NCBI RefSeq assembly: GCF_014648475.1
Contig: NZ_BMRE01000031.1
Location: forward strand, 34,374 to 98,373
DNA from: Lentzea flava
GTDB lineage: Bacteria; Actinomycetota; Actinomycetes; Mycobacteriales; Pseudonocardiaceae
DNA length: 64,000 bases
Direction of reading: 5' to 3'
Part shown: in pieces, positions 8,362-17,551 of the stretch
Position numbering within the stretch: the first letter of the stretch is position 1
How the letters are laid out: each line of letters opens with the position of its first letter
Notes under the pieces: model-generated
Told to the model about the DNA's origin: nothing
Databases searched by the model: none
Seen by the model: only the letters and a program-made list of their open reading frames with translations
Program-made: the position numbers and the translations under genes

Positions 8362-9956
8362 TTCGAGTGCGACCCGTACTTGCGGATCTGCTGCTGACGC
8401 TTGCGCCACAACCAGAAGCCCGCACCGAACACGAACGCCGAACCCACCGCGGTGGTCATCGCCATCGGGTCCAGGCTGCCGATCTTGCCGACCGGGTTGA
8501 CCGCGACGTTCGCCGTGGTGCCGGACGCGTTGACCGCGGTGCCGTTGCGGGGCAGTGCCACGTACGGGAAGTTCGCCTCGAACGGCTGGTCGTTCGCGTC
8601 GACCTTGTCACCTGTGGCGAGCGCCTCGACGATCTTGCCGGACGCCGCGGCACCCTCCACCGCCTGCACGGCGATGTCGACCACGTCGTCGGCGAGCCGG
8701 CGGCCGTTCGGGAAGCCCTGGGTGTCACCGGCGAGCAGGCCGAGACGGTTCGGGTTGGGGTTCGGGTCGATCATCAGGTTCAGCCGCAGCATCTCCGCCG
8801 GGCGGAACCGCCGCTGGTCGACGTCGGCGTTGTTGACCTGCGAGTTCAGGTCGGCGTTGATCTGGCCGCCCAGCTTCTTCGTGACACCGGTCAGGAAGAT
8901 CTCGGCCAGGTCGTCGCGCTGGCCCTTCGGCGCCGGGATCTTGTAGATGGCCTCGATCAGCTTCGGCAGCTCCGGGTTCACCACCCGGTCGACGAGCTCC
9001 TTCACGCCGGCGTCCTGGTCGGGGCGCAGGCCGTTGAACGCGTCCTTGAGACCTGCCGGGGCCACGACCTCGTTCACCAGCGGGTTGCCCAGGCGGGAGA
9101 CCTGCACGAAGTCGCCCTGCGGCTCCGCCTTGCCCGGCGAGAGCTTCAGGCTGCGGCGCTGCGTGGTGCTCCAGATGCCGATGTTCGGGTTGCGGTGCAC
9201 GTCGTTGCGCAACGCCAGCGCGTGCTTGGGCAGCTGGATCGCGATGGTGTTGACGTTGTAGCCGCGCAGCGTGTCCTGGCCGACCTCGCTCAGGTTGCCG
9301 CCGTAGAGCAGGTCGAACACCCGCAGGTCCGCGAAGAACGCGTCCTCGGACGGGCCGACGTAGACCTTGCCGCCACCTGGGATCTGCACGACCGCCTGGT
9401 CCCGCAGCTTCCTGAAGTCCGGCATCGACGCGGGCCCGTTGGGCGACGGCGCGACCGGGGCGTTGTTGACCAGCTTGACCTTCTGGCCGTTCTGGTAGAT
9501 CGCCTCCAGGTCGTAGCGCTGGCGGAACAACAGGTTCTCGTCGTCCAGCGAGTCCACGACACCGTTGGTGTAGAGGAACGTGTTGTTCTTGCGCCGGTCG
9601 TCGTTGCGGAACTGCCAGCGCAGGATGACGTCAGGCTTCGCGTCGCCGTCGTTGTCGACGTTGAAGTCGTACTGCGCGTCCTCGGCCCACGGGAAGAAGT
9701 TGGGGCCGCCGTTGGGTTCCTGGAACCCGGACCAGTTGCCGACCAGCGTCACGGTGTCCTTGTGGTCAGGACTGACGAACGCGTAGAGGTCCGTGTTGTC
9801 CACGGCCGGATCGCCCGCGATGAGCGGAGCCTCGCGGTGTGACGAGGCGGTGGCGTTCGTACCGCCGAACATGGCCGCGTTGAGCAGTGTGGCGGCCACC
9901 AGCGCGGCCGCAGCCACCTGGCCGCGCCGACCGCTGAGGACGTGCGGTGATGACAT
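8358..9956 (-). CDS. DUF4331 family secreted protein
   Basis: 532-residue protein with a signal peptide (RRGQVAAAALVAATLLNAAMF), the family start ATASSHREAPLIAGDPAVDNTDLYAF right after it, and a C-terminal membrane helix (TTAVGSAFVFGAGFWLW) with basic tail, so it should be anchored outside the membrane. DUF4331 has no established function. The ATG at 9956 opens a three-gene set coupled by GTGA overlaps with the TPR and NicO genes, which suggests an extracytoplasmic role linked to metal handling. That link is inference. Confidence 0.85.
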   Translation of the reverse strand: MSSPHVLSGRRGQVAAAALVAATLLNAAMFGGTNATASSHREAPLIAGDPAVDNTDLYAFVSPDHKDTVTLVGNWSGFQEPNGGPNFFPWAEDAQYDFNVDNDGDAKPDVILRWQFRNDDRRKNNTFLYTNGVVDSLDDENLLFRQRYDLEAIYQNGQKVKLVNNAPVAPSPNGPASMPDFRKLRDQAVVQIPGGGKVYVGPSEDAFFADLRVFDLLYGGNLSEVGQDTLRGYNVNTIAIQLPKHALALRNDVHRNPNIGIWSTTQRRSLKLSPGKAEPQGDFVQVSRLGNPLVNEVVAPAGLKDAFNGLRPDQDAGVKELVDRVVNPELPKLIEAIYKIPAPKGQRDDLAEIFLTGVTKKLGGQINADLNSQVNNADVDQRRFRPAEMLRLNLMIDPNPNPNRLGLLAGDTQGFPNGRRLADDVVDIAVQAVEGAAASGKIVEALATGDKVDANDQPFEANFPYVALPRNGTAVNASGTTANVAVNPVGKIGSLDPMAMTTAVGSAFVFGAGFWLWRKRQQQIRKYGSHSK

Positions 9957-9985
9957 TTCCGGATCTGCCTTTCGGTTTCTTGGAC

Positions 9986-11155
9986 TCAGGCGCTGTGCAT
10001 CAACAGCGACGGTTCGCTGGAGTGGCTTGGTTGTTCTGTCGTCCACCTCGCTTGGGTGAAGTCGCGGATGCCCTCGACCAGCCGGTCGACGTCCCGCTCG
10101 GGCCGCACCACCAGGCGCGCGAAGCGGCTGCTCATGCCGAGCTTGTTGCCGCACTCGCGGATGAAGACCTGGTGCCGGGACAGCAGGTGGTCGCGCAGCT
10201 CGCGGCCGTCCGTGCCGCCGCCGAGCTTGACCAGCAGGAAGTTGGCCTGCGACGAGTACACGGTCAGATCCGGGATGCGCGAGAGCTCCATGCCCATGCG
10301 GTAGCGGTCGCGGCTGAGCAGTCGCAGGCTCTCCGCGTACTCCGCCTCGTGCTCGGCCAGCATGAACACGACGGTTTCCGCGAGAGAGTTGAGATTCCAC
10401 TTCGGCAGTGCCTGCCGCATCTTCCCGGCGAGACCGGGGTTCGCGACCAGGTAGCCGAACCGGATGCCGTGCAGGCCGAAGTTCTTGCCGAGGCTCTTCA
10501 GCACGACCACGTTGGGCCGGATGGACGCCTCTGCCGCGACCGACGGGTTGCGCTCGACCTCGACGAAGTCGATGAACGACTCGTCGATCACGACCAGGTC
10601 CAGGTCGGAGAGCTCGTCCATGAACCGGACGATCTCCCGGCGCGGCAGGTAGCCGCCGTCGGGGTTGTTCGGATTGCAGATCACGGCCGTGCGCGATCCG
10701 CGGGTGCGGATGAACTTGATGTACTCGTCGACGTCGAGCTCGAAGTTGTTGCTCTCCTGGAGCAGGAACATGTCGACGCGCTTGTTGCTCTCCATCGGCT
10801 GGTCGGTCCACCTGCCGAAAGTGGGGATCGGGATGGCGACGCTCTCGTGGATCCACAGGTGGTCCATCCACGTGATGAGCTCGGTCGATCCGTTCGACAT
10901 GGCGATCGTGGCCGGGTTGAGCCCGAGCACGTTCGAGAGCTGCTGCGCGATCTTGGACGAGTCGCTGGGGTAGAACTTGAGGACCGATTCGAGGTTCTTC
11001 GAGAGCTCCTCGAACATCTCAGGGGTCGGGAAGTACGGGTTGCACGGGATGCAGAAGTCGACGAGTTCCCCGGCACCGGTCCGCGTCAGCTCGAAGTAGG
11101 ACGGGCTGTGCGCGGTCTGCTGGAAAAGACCCGCCGAGTCCACACCATGGCGCAC
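9986..11155 (-). CDS. PLP-dependent aminotransferase, class I/II (HisC-like)
   Basis: Fold-type I aminotransferase of 389 residues related to histidinol-phosphate aminotransferases. Seen: cofactor-site SNGSTELI, substrate/PLP motif CNPNNPDGGYL, Asp in VVIDESFIDF, and the Schiff-base lysine in LKSLGKNFGLHGIRFGYL. GTG at 11155 is preferred since GGAG lies 7 bases before it; an upstream in-frame ATG at 11224 lacks a site. It ends 29 bases before the DUF4331 start on the same strand and may share its transcript. The amino-acid substrate is unknown; no histidine genes are nearby. Confidence 0.8.
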   Translation of the reverse strand: MRHGVDSAGLFQQTAHSPSYFELTRTGAGELVDFCIPCNPYFPTPEMFEELSKNLESVLKFYPSDSSKIAQQLSNVLGLNPATIAMSNGSTELITWMDHLWIHESVAIPIPTFGRWTDQPMESNKRVDMFLLQESNNFELDVDEYIKFIRTRGSRTAVICNPNNPDGGYLPRREIVRFMDELSDLDLVVIDESFIDFVEVERNPSVAAEASIRPNVVVLKSLGKNFGLHGIRFGYLVANPGLAGKMRQALPKWNLNSLAETVVFMLAEHEAEYAESLRLLSRDRYRMGMELSRIPDLTVYSSQANFLLVKLGGGTDGRELRDHLLSRHQVFIRECGNKLGMSSRFARLVVRPERDVDRLVEGIRDFTQARWTTEQPSHSSEPSLLMHSA

Positions 11156-11556
11156 GCGATCACTCCGTCCCCTCGGTCCGTTGTTGACAACGGGGCATAC
11201 GTGCCGGTGTTCGTCACGGTTCACGGGTCAATTTCGGGAAGGTCTCGACGAGGTCACGCGCGCAACCTCGGGCTCGTCCGCCCGTCGCCGCACCCCGACT
11301 GTCCACAAAGGATTCTTTGGGCGGGACGGCCCCTCCGCAGGTCCCGGCCGGTCGTTCACGGTCGAACGGCACCGCGGGGTGCCCGGACACGTGAATTCGC
11401 CCTCAACACCTGTTTTCGGACGCTGCCGCTGGTCAGCGGGGGTGTGAAGGTCGAATGGGCGATTCGAGACGGCCGCCACAGCGGCGTCCTGCAAATAATT
11501 GTCGGTGCGGCCGGATACCCTGCAGGCAGTCCGCACACAACCAGGGAGAAAGACCC
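11156..11556. other. 401-base divergent intergenic region
   Basis: Separates the aminotransferase from the topoisomerase pair and should hold both promoters. It contains a CAAAG/CTTTG dyad at 11306-11319 and a CGTTC/GAACG dyad at 11353-11368, both short and of unknown meaning. I see no gene in it. Confidence 0.5.
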
Positions 11557-13608
11557 GTGACCGCAGAGACCCTGTACGGGGCCGACGACCTGACGCATCT
11601 CGAGGGTCTCGAGGCCGTCCGCAAGCGGCCAGGCATGTACATCGGGTCGACCGACAGCCGGGGCATCAACCACCTCTTCAGCGAGATCGTCGACAACTCC
11701 ACCGACGAGGGCGTGGCCGGCCACGCCTCGAAGATCGTGGTCACGCTGCACGCCGACGGCAGCGTCCAGGTCGACGACGACGGCAGGGGCATCCCGACCG
11801 ACGTGCACGCGAAGTCCGGTCTGTCCGGTGTGGAGCTCGTCCTCACCAAACTGCACGCCGGCGGCAAGTTCGGCGGCTCCGGCTACAAGACCTCCGGCGG
11901 CCTGCACGGCGTCGGCGCCTCGGCCGTGAACGCGCTCTCCCACCGTTTCGACGTCACAGTGCGGCGTGGCGGCAAGGTGCACGAGATGTCGTTCGCCCAC
12001 GGCGTGCCCGGCGTCTTCGACGGCCCCGGCCCGAAGGCGAAGTTCACCCGCCAGGGCGGCTTGAACGTCGTCGGCAAGATGAAGCGCAACGAGTCGACCG
12101 GCACCTCGATCCGCTACTGGTACGACGCCCGCTACTTCGAGAACGGCGCGTCCCTGGACGTCGAAGCCGTCCGCATGAAGTTGCGCAACACGGCGTTCCT
12201 CGTGCCCGGCGTCACGTACGTGCTGCGGACGGCCCTGGAAGACACGATCTCCGAAGAGGTCTTCCACTACCCCAACGGCCTGACCGACATGGTCGAGTTC
12301 CTGGCGCCCTCTGGCGACCGCGCCGTCTCGGGCACCCTCGTGATCACCGGCTCCGGCACCTACTTCGAGAACGCCGCCGACGAGAACGGCGTGATGCGGT
12401 CCAAAGTGGAGCGTCAGGCCGAGGTCGAGGTGGCCCTCCGCTGGGGCACCGGCTACGAGCGCACCGTCGAGTGCTTCACCAACACCATCCGCAACATGCA
12501 CGGCGGCACCCACCGCCGCGGCTTCGACCGCGCGGTGCTGAAGGCGATCCAGGACGCGATCTCCAAGACGCGAGGGCTGCTGAAGCCCAAGGAGGAGATG
12601 CCGACCCTGGACGACGTGCTCGAAGGCATGACGGCCGTCATCCACGTCCGCATCCCGGAGCCGCAGTTCACCTCGCAGACCAAGGACGAGCTGTCCACCG
12701 CGGGCATCACCAAGGTTCTGCAGGGCATCGTCGACCAGCAGATCCGAGCCTGGACCGAGGACCGCAAGACCAAGGTCGAGGCCAAGACCGTGCTGCAGAA
12801 GGTCGTCGACGCCTCCCGCGTCCGGCTGACGCAGAAGCAGCAGAAGGACGCGGCGCGGCGGAAGACGGCACTGGAAGGCGCGGCGATGCCCGCCAAGCTG
12901 GTCGACTGCCGGACCACCGGTGTTTCGCGCAGCGAGCTGTTTCTCGTGGAAGGCGACAGCGCATTGGGCTCGGCCAGAATGGCGCGCGTCTCCGAGTACC
13001 AGGCGCTGCTTCCCTTGCGCGGCAAGATCTTGAACGTCCAGAAGGCCTCGCTCGCCGACACACTGCGCAACGCCGAGATCGCTTCCATCGTCCAGGTCCT
13101 GGGCGCCGGCACGGGCCGCACGTTCGACATCTCGCAGATGCGGTACGGCCGCGTCATCCTGATGGCCGACGCGGACGTCGACGGCAGCCACATCCGGACG
13201 TTGCTGATCACGTTGTTCGCCAAGTACATGCGCCCGGTGATCGAGGACGGCCGGCTCTACGCCGCGATGCCCCCGTTGCACAAGGTGATGACGAGGGGTC
13301 GCAACCCCGAGACGCACTTCACCTTCACCCAGCGCGAGATGGAGCAGAAGGTCGCGCAGCTGGAGAAGGCGGGCAAGCAGGTCGTCACGCCGGTGCCGCG
13401 GTTCAAGGGTCTGGGCGAGATGGACGCGGACGAGTTGTGGGAGACCACGATGAACCCGGCGACCCGCAGCGTCCGGCGCATCACCATGGACGACGCCGAA
13501 GCGGCGGAAGAGGCGCTGGAACTGCTGATGGGTGAGAAGGTCGAGCCGCGCCGCAACTGGCTCGTCGAGTCCGCCGCACGGGTCGACCAGTCGGCCATCG
13601 ACCTCTGA
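11557..13608 (+). CDS. parE: type IIA DNA topoisomerase subunit B (topoisomerase IV / ParE-like)
   Basis: ATPase subunit of a type IIA topoisomerase, 683 residues. Seen: GHKL ATPase motifs EIVDNSTDEG, DDDGRGIP and GGLHGVGASAVNALS, then the TOPRIM domain with LVEGDSALGSA and the metal-binding DADVDGSHIRTLLITLF. The length and the missing GyrB insertion fit actinobacterial ParE-like or second gyrase B proteins. GTG at 11557 has AGGGAG just upstream. The A subunit follows after 19 bases, so the two form an operon. I cannot exclude that these are the gyrase genes of the organism, but the lack of recF/gyrB context favours the second topoisomerase. Confidence 0.88.
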   Translation: MTAETLYGADDLTHLEGLEAVRKRPGMYIGSTDSRGINHLFSEIVDNSTDEGVAGHASKIVVTLHADGSVQVDDDGRGIPTDVHAKSGLSGVELVLTKLHAGGKFGGSGYKTSGGLHGVGASAVNALSHRFDVTVRRGGKVHEMSFAHGVPGVFDGPGPKAKFTRQGGLNVVGKMKRNESTGTSIRYWYDARYFENGASLDVEAVRMKLRNTAFLVPGVTYVLRTALEDTISEEVFHYPNGLTDMVEFLAPSGDRAVSGTLVITGSGTYFENAADENGVMRSKVERQAEVEVALRWGTGYERTVECFTNTIRNMHGGTHRRGFDRAVLKAIQDAISKTRGLLKPKEEMPTLDDVLEGMTAVIHVRIPEPQFTSQTKDELSTAGITKVLQGIVDQQIRAWTEDRKTKVEAKTVLQKVVDASRVRLTQKQQKDAARRKTALEGAAMPAKLVDCRTTGVSRSELFLVEGDSALGSARMARVSEYQALLPLRGKILNVQKASLADTLRNAEIASIVQVLGAGTGRTFDISQMRYGRVILMADADVDGSHIRTLLITLFAKYMRPVIEDGRLYAAMPPLHKVMTRGRNPETHFTFTQREMEQKVAQLEKAGKQVVTPVPRFKGLGEMDADELWETTMNPATRSVRRITMDDAEAAEEALELLMGEKVEPRRNWLVESAARVDQSAIDL

Positions 13609-13627
13609 GACAGAAAGAGCAACGACA

Positions 13628-16600
13628 GTGGCACGCCGCAAGGGACCCACGACCAAGGTCGACCCCGCCGCGTTCGACCGGGCCGGCGCGAAGGTTCTCG
13701 ACAACTCGCTGAAGACGGAGATCGAGGATTCGTACCTGGAGTACGCGTACTCGGTCATCCACTCGCGGGCACTGCCGGACGCGCGGGACGGCCTCAAGCC
13801 GGTGCACCGCCGCATCCTGTTCTCGATGCAGGAGAACGGTCAGCGCCCCAACACCCCGTACGTGAAGTCGTCCCGCGTGGTCGGTGACTGCTTCGTACGG
13901 GGCGCTCTGGTGTCGACACCGGAGGGGCTGAGGCCGATCGAACAGATCGAGGTCGGTGATCTCGTGCTCGACGGCGGCGGTACGCCGGTGCGGGTGAGCG
14001 AGGTCTACGAGAACCCTGTTTCCGATCTCGTGCGGATCACCTGGTCGAACGGTCGCACGATGCTCGTCACCCCCGGGCAGCGTTTCCGGACCGTCGAGTC
14101 CGACCTGTCGATCGGCTGGACCGCGGCGACGGACCTGGCCGGTCGGCAGACGATCGGGTACGGCGCTGCCCGGCAGGCAGGTCTTGCGTCGGACGCCGGT
14201 GACGTCACCGCGTATGTCCAAGGGCTCATCGTCGCCGAGGGATTCGCCGTCGATCGGAAGCGTGCCGCCGACGGGCGAGTGCGCATTCACATGTGCGATG
14301 CCGAGCCGCTCGACGTCGCACACGGTTGGGCGATCCTCAACGGCGTCAACGTCACGCGTGGCAAGCGTGTCGCGAAGAACCCGAAGCACAAGGATCAGCA
14401 CATCCTCACCTTCGCGCGCCATGAGACGTTGCTGGAGGCCGGAACGCCGCTCAGCGACCAGAAGGTCGTGCCGCCGAGCGTGCTGGCTGACCGGTCCGCG
14501 TGGGCCCCGTTCATCGCGGGCTTCTTCGACGGCGACGGTTACGTGCGCAAGCAGAACCGCGAGATCGTGCTGGTCAGCACGAGCCAGAGGTTGATCGGGC
14601 AGCTGCACGGCATGCTCGCGGACGCCGGCATCCACGGGCACCACTGGTCGCGGGCCAGCACGACCGGTCACAAGACACTGCTGGGGCTTTCGGTCTCCGG
14701 GCGTGACGCTGCGGCTCTGGCTCTGGCGTTGCTGCCCTGGACGAAGATCGGCCACAAGCAGGACGGCCTGCGTCAGGTTCTGTCCATCGGCTATCGCTAC
14801 GGCGGCAAGCAGGGCAACGACCGGCTGCCGTGCGCACCGGTGATGGCGGAGTTCTCCGCTGCTCACCGGGGAGGTGGCTGGTTCCGCGACACCGAAGGCG
14901 TGGCGTTCCGGGCGTCGTTGGGCCCGGATGTCCGCTATGGCAAGGACCGCCACGGCAAGGAGCTCGCCGAGCGCTTTTTCCAACTCGGGCGCGCGCATGA
15001 GGACGGTTGGATCGAGAAGCTGCGCCGAATCGGCTCCCCGCTGGCCGCACACCTGGAAGCGTTGTCGGGCTTCAGCTTCCTCGAAGTGACGTCGGTTGAA
15101 CGGGTCGCGCCCGACACGACCTACGACATCCAGGTCGCGACCGAGGAACACGCGTTCGTGGTCGACGGCCAGGTCGTGCACAACTGCATGGGCAAGTACC
15201 ACCCGCACGGTGACACGGCGATCTACGACGCGTTGGTCCGCCTCGCGCAGGACTTCAGCCTCAACGAGCCGCTCATCGACGGTCACGGCAACTTCGGTTC
15301 CCCTGACGACGGCCCGGCGGCGAGCCGGTACACCGAGTGCCGCATGTCCCCGGTCGCCATGCAGCTGGTCAGCGAGCTGAACGAGGAGACGGTCGACTTC
15401 CGGCCGAACTACGACGGCTCGCTCGAAGAGCCGTCGGTGCTCCCCGCGGCGTTTCCGAACCTGCTGGTCAACGGCACGTCGGGCATCGCGGTCGGCATGG
15501 CGACGAACATGATCCCGCACAACCTGCGCGAGGTGATCGGGGCGGCGCGGTGGCTGATCACGCACCCCAACGCCGGCCTGGACAAGCTCATGGAGTTCGT
15601 GCCCGGCCCGGACCTGCCGACCGGCGGCATCCTGCTGGGCCTCGACGAGGTCAGGAAGGCCTACGAGACCGGCCGCGGCGTGGTCCGGATGCGGGCGAAG
15701 GTCGAGATCGGCCCGCTGGAGGGCAGCAGGGGACGTCAGGCCATCACGGTCACCGAGCTGCCGTACGGCGTGGGGGCCGAGCGGATCGTCGAGAAGATCA
15801 CCGACGAGGTCAACAAGTCCAAGCGGCTCACCGGCATCGCCGACGTCAAGGACCTCACCGACCGCGAGAACGGCATCCGGCTCGTCATCGAGTGCAAGGT
15901 CGGGGTGAACCCGCAGGCGTTGCTCGCGGACCTCTACCGGCTCACGCCGATGGAGCAGTCGTTCGGCATCAACAACCTGGTGCTGGTGGACGGGCAGCCG
16001 CAGACGCTCGGCCTCAAGGAGTTGCTGGAGGTCTTCCTCAAGCACCGGTACGAGGTCGTCACGCGGCGCACGAAGTTCCGCCGCCGCAAGCGCGAGGAGC
16101 GGTTGCACCTGGTCGAGGGTCTGCTCAAGGCCCTGCTCGACATCGACAAGGTCATCAAGCTGATCCGGGGCAGTGAGAACGCCGCTGCCGCCAAGGACGG
16201 CCTGATGAAGCAGTTCAAGCTGTCGGAGATCCAGGCCTCCTACATCCTCGACACGCCGCTGCGCCGTCTCACCAAGTACGACAAGCTCGAGCTCGAGAAC
16301 GAGCAGGACAAGCTGAACAAGGAGATCGCGGAGCTGACCGCGATCCTCGAGGACGAGGACGTGCTGAAGAAGCTCGTCTCGACCGAGCTCGCGAACGTCG
16401 CCAAGGAGCTGGGTGGCGACCGCAGGACCAGCCTCATCGACGGTGACCTCAAGGAGGTGCTGGCGGCGTCCAAGCCCGCCGGTCCGCTGGAGGTCGCGGA
16501 CGACCCGTGCCAGGTCATCCTCAGCGCCACCGGGCTGGTCGCGCGCACCGCGGCCGAGTCGGAGGAGGTGTCGGAGGGCAAGCGCCGGGCCGGTCGGGTG

Positions 16601-17404
16601 AAGCACGACGCGGTCGCGGCGGTGGTCCACTCGACCGCGCGCGGCCAGGTCGTGCTCATCACGAACCTCGGGCGGGCGTTCAAGACCGACGTGTTGCCGT
16701 TGCCGGTGCTGCCGGAGCAGAGCGGAACGGTCAGCCTTCGCGGTGGTATGGCGGCGAGTGAGCTGGTGCCGCTGGAGAAGGGCGAGAAGGTCGTCGGCAT
16801 CGCGCCGCTCGACCCGAAGGACTCGCCGGGTCTCGCACTGGGCACGCGACAGGGCACCGTGAAGGTGTGCGCGCCGGAGTGGCCGGTGCGGTCGGACGAG
16901 TTCGAGGTCATCACGCTCAAGGACGGCGACGAGATCGTCGGCGCCACGTGGCTCACGGACGGCACCGAGACGCTCGCGTTCATCAGCAGCGACTCGTCGT
17001 TGCTGCGCTACGACGCGAAGCTGGTGCGGCCGCAGGGTCTCAAGGGCGGTGGCATGGCGGGCATCAACCTGTCCGGCGACGCGCACGTGGTGTTCTTCGG
17101 GGCGATTCGCACGGACGACGACGAGCACGGCGAGCCGATGGTCGTCACCTCCTCGGGGCAGAGCGTCAAGGTCACCCCGTTCAGCGAGTACCCGGCGAAG
17201 GGCCGCGCCACGGGTGGTGTGCGGTCGCAGCGGTTCCTCAAGGGCGAGTCGCACCTGGTGCTGGCGTGGATCGGCAGCAGGCCCGCGGGCGCGGACGACA
17301 AGGGCTCGCCGGTCGAGCTGCCCGACGTCGACCACCGGCGCGACGGCTCCGGTCACGCGCATCCCGGTCCGGACGTCATCGGGCACTTGATCGAGCGGGA
17401 CTAG
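13628..17404 (+). CDS. parC: type IIA DNA topoisomerase subunit A (ParC/GyrA family) with intein
   Basis: Breakage-reunion subunit, 1258 codons, of which residues 88-519 are an intein; the spliced protein would be about 826 residues, normal for the family. Extein motifs: SYLEYAYSVIHSRALPD, then RVVGD before the intein and CMGKYHPHGDTAIYDALVR after it, and the catalytic Tyr in SRYTECRMSP (codon about 568). C-terminal beta-propeller blades include a GyrA-box-like segment near VSLRGGMAASELV. GTG at 13628 follows a GAAAGAG site and lies 19 bases after parE. The protein is inactive unless the intein splices, because the insertion lies in the DNA-binding head. Confidence 0.9.
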   Translation: MARRKGPTTKVDPAAFDRAGAKVLDNSLKTEIEDSYLEYAYSVIHSRALPDARDGLKPVHRRILFSMQENGQRPNTPYVKSSRVVGDCFVRGALVSTPEGLRPIEQIEVGDLVLDGGGTPVRVSEVYENPVSDLVRITWSNGRTMLVTPGQRFRTVESDLSIGWTAATDLAGRQTIGYGAARQAGLASDAGDVTAYVQGLIVAEGFAVDRKRAADGRVRIHMCDAEPLDVAHGWAILNGVNVTRGKRVAKNPKHKDQHILTFARHETLLEAGTPLSDQKVVPPSVLADRSAWAPFIAGFFDGDGYVRKQNREIVLVSTSQRLIGQLHGMLADAGIHGHHWSRASTTGHKTLLGLSVSGRDAAALALALLPWTKIGHKQDGLRQVLSIGYRYGGKQGNDRLPCAPVMAEFSAAHRGGGWFRDTEGVAFRASLGPDVRYGKDRHGKELAERFFQLGRAHEDGWIEKLRRIGSPLAAHLEALSGFSFLEVTSVERVAPDTTYDIQVATEEHAFVVDGQVVHNCMGKYHPHGDTAIYDALVRLAQDFSLNEPLIDGHGNFGSPDDGPAASRYTECRMSPVAMQLVSELNEETVDFRPNYDGSLEEPSVLPAAFPNLLVNGTSGIAVGMATNMIPHNLREVIGAARWLITHPNAGLDKLMEFVPGPDLPTGGILLGLDEVRKAYETGRGVVRMRAKVEIGPLEGSRGRQAITVTELPYGVGAERIVEKITDEVNKSKRLTGIADVKDLTDRENGIRLVIECKVGVNPQALLADLYRLTPMEQSFGINNLVLVDGQPQTLGLKELLEVFLKHRYEVVTRRTKFRRRKREERLHLVEGLLKALLDIDKVIKLIRGSENAAAAKDGLMKQFKLSEIQASYILDTPLRRLTKYDKLELENEQDKLNKEIAELTAILEDEDVLKKLVSTELANVAKELGGDRRTSLIDGDLKEVLAASKPAGPLEVADDPCQVILSATGLVARTAAESEEVSEGKRRAGRVKHDAVAAVVHSTARGQVVLITNLGRAFKTDVLPLPVLPEQSGTVSLRGGMAASELVPLEKGEKVVGIAPLDPKDSPGLALGTRQGTVKVCAPEWPVRSDEFEVITLKDGDEIVGATWLTDGTETLAFISSDSSLLRYDAKLVRPQGLKGGGMAGINLSGDAHVVFFGAIRTDDDEHGEPMVVTSSGQSVKVTPFSEYPAKGRATGGVRSQRFLKGESHLVLAWIGSRPAGADDKGSPVELPDVDHRRDGSGHAHPGPDVIGHLIERD
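13889..15184 (+). other. intein in topoisomerase A subunit, LAGLIDADG type
   Basis: A 432-residue in-frame insertion from Cys88 to Asn519 of the precursor. The N-terminal splice block starts CFVRGALVSTPEGLRPIEQI. Block F reads TTYDIQVATEEHAFVVDG and the C-terminus is VVHN, followed by extein Cys. Endonuclease motifs are QGLIVAEGFAVD and FIAGFFDGDGYVRKQ. Block B reads MLVTPGQRFRT: the usual block B His (TxxH) is Gln, which is unusual for the first acyl shift. The site, between GD and CMGKYHPHGD, corresponds to D72/V73 of E. coli GyrA by motif alignment and differs from the mycobacterial GyrA site next to the active tyrosine. Confidence 0.92.
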
Positions 17405-17551
17405 TTCGCGGGTTCGAGACCGGCGAGGGTGAGGCGTTGACAGCCTTCCTCGCCGGTCGGCCCTGTCGACCAGCGGTAGGCGTCTCGGCACGCGGCGTCT
17501 CCGAATGGCTGAACTTGGCTGATATCAGGGGCAAGCCCGCGGTCCAGCGCG

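Noticed and set aside
8358..10871. DUF4331 protein extended to 837 residues
   Set aside because: The first 300 residues are antisense or out-of-frame sequence of the aminotransferase gene; the signal peptide at 9956 marks the true start.
13481..17491. A minus-strand open frame of over 1300 codons across the topoisomerase A gene
   Set aside because: Antisense shadow of a GC-rich gene: Arg/His/Asp-rich, no domain, and the plus strand is clearly coding.
17402..17551. tRNA-like GGTTCGAGACC segment after the topoisomerase gene
   Set aside because: No acceptor or anticodon stems can be folded around it.
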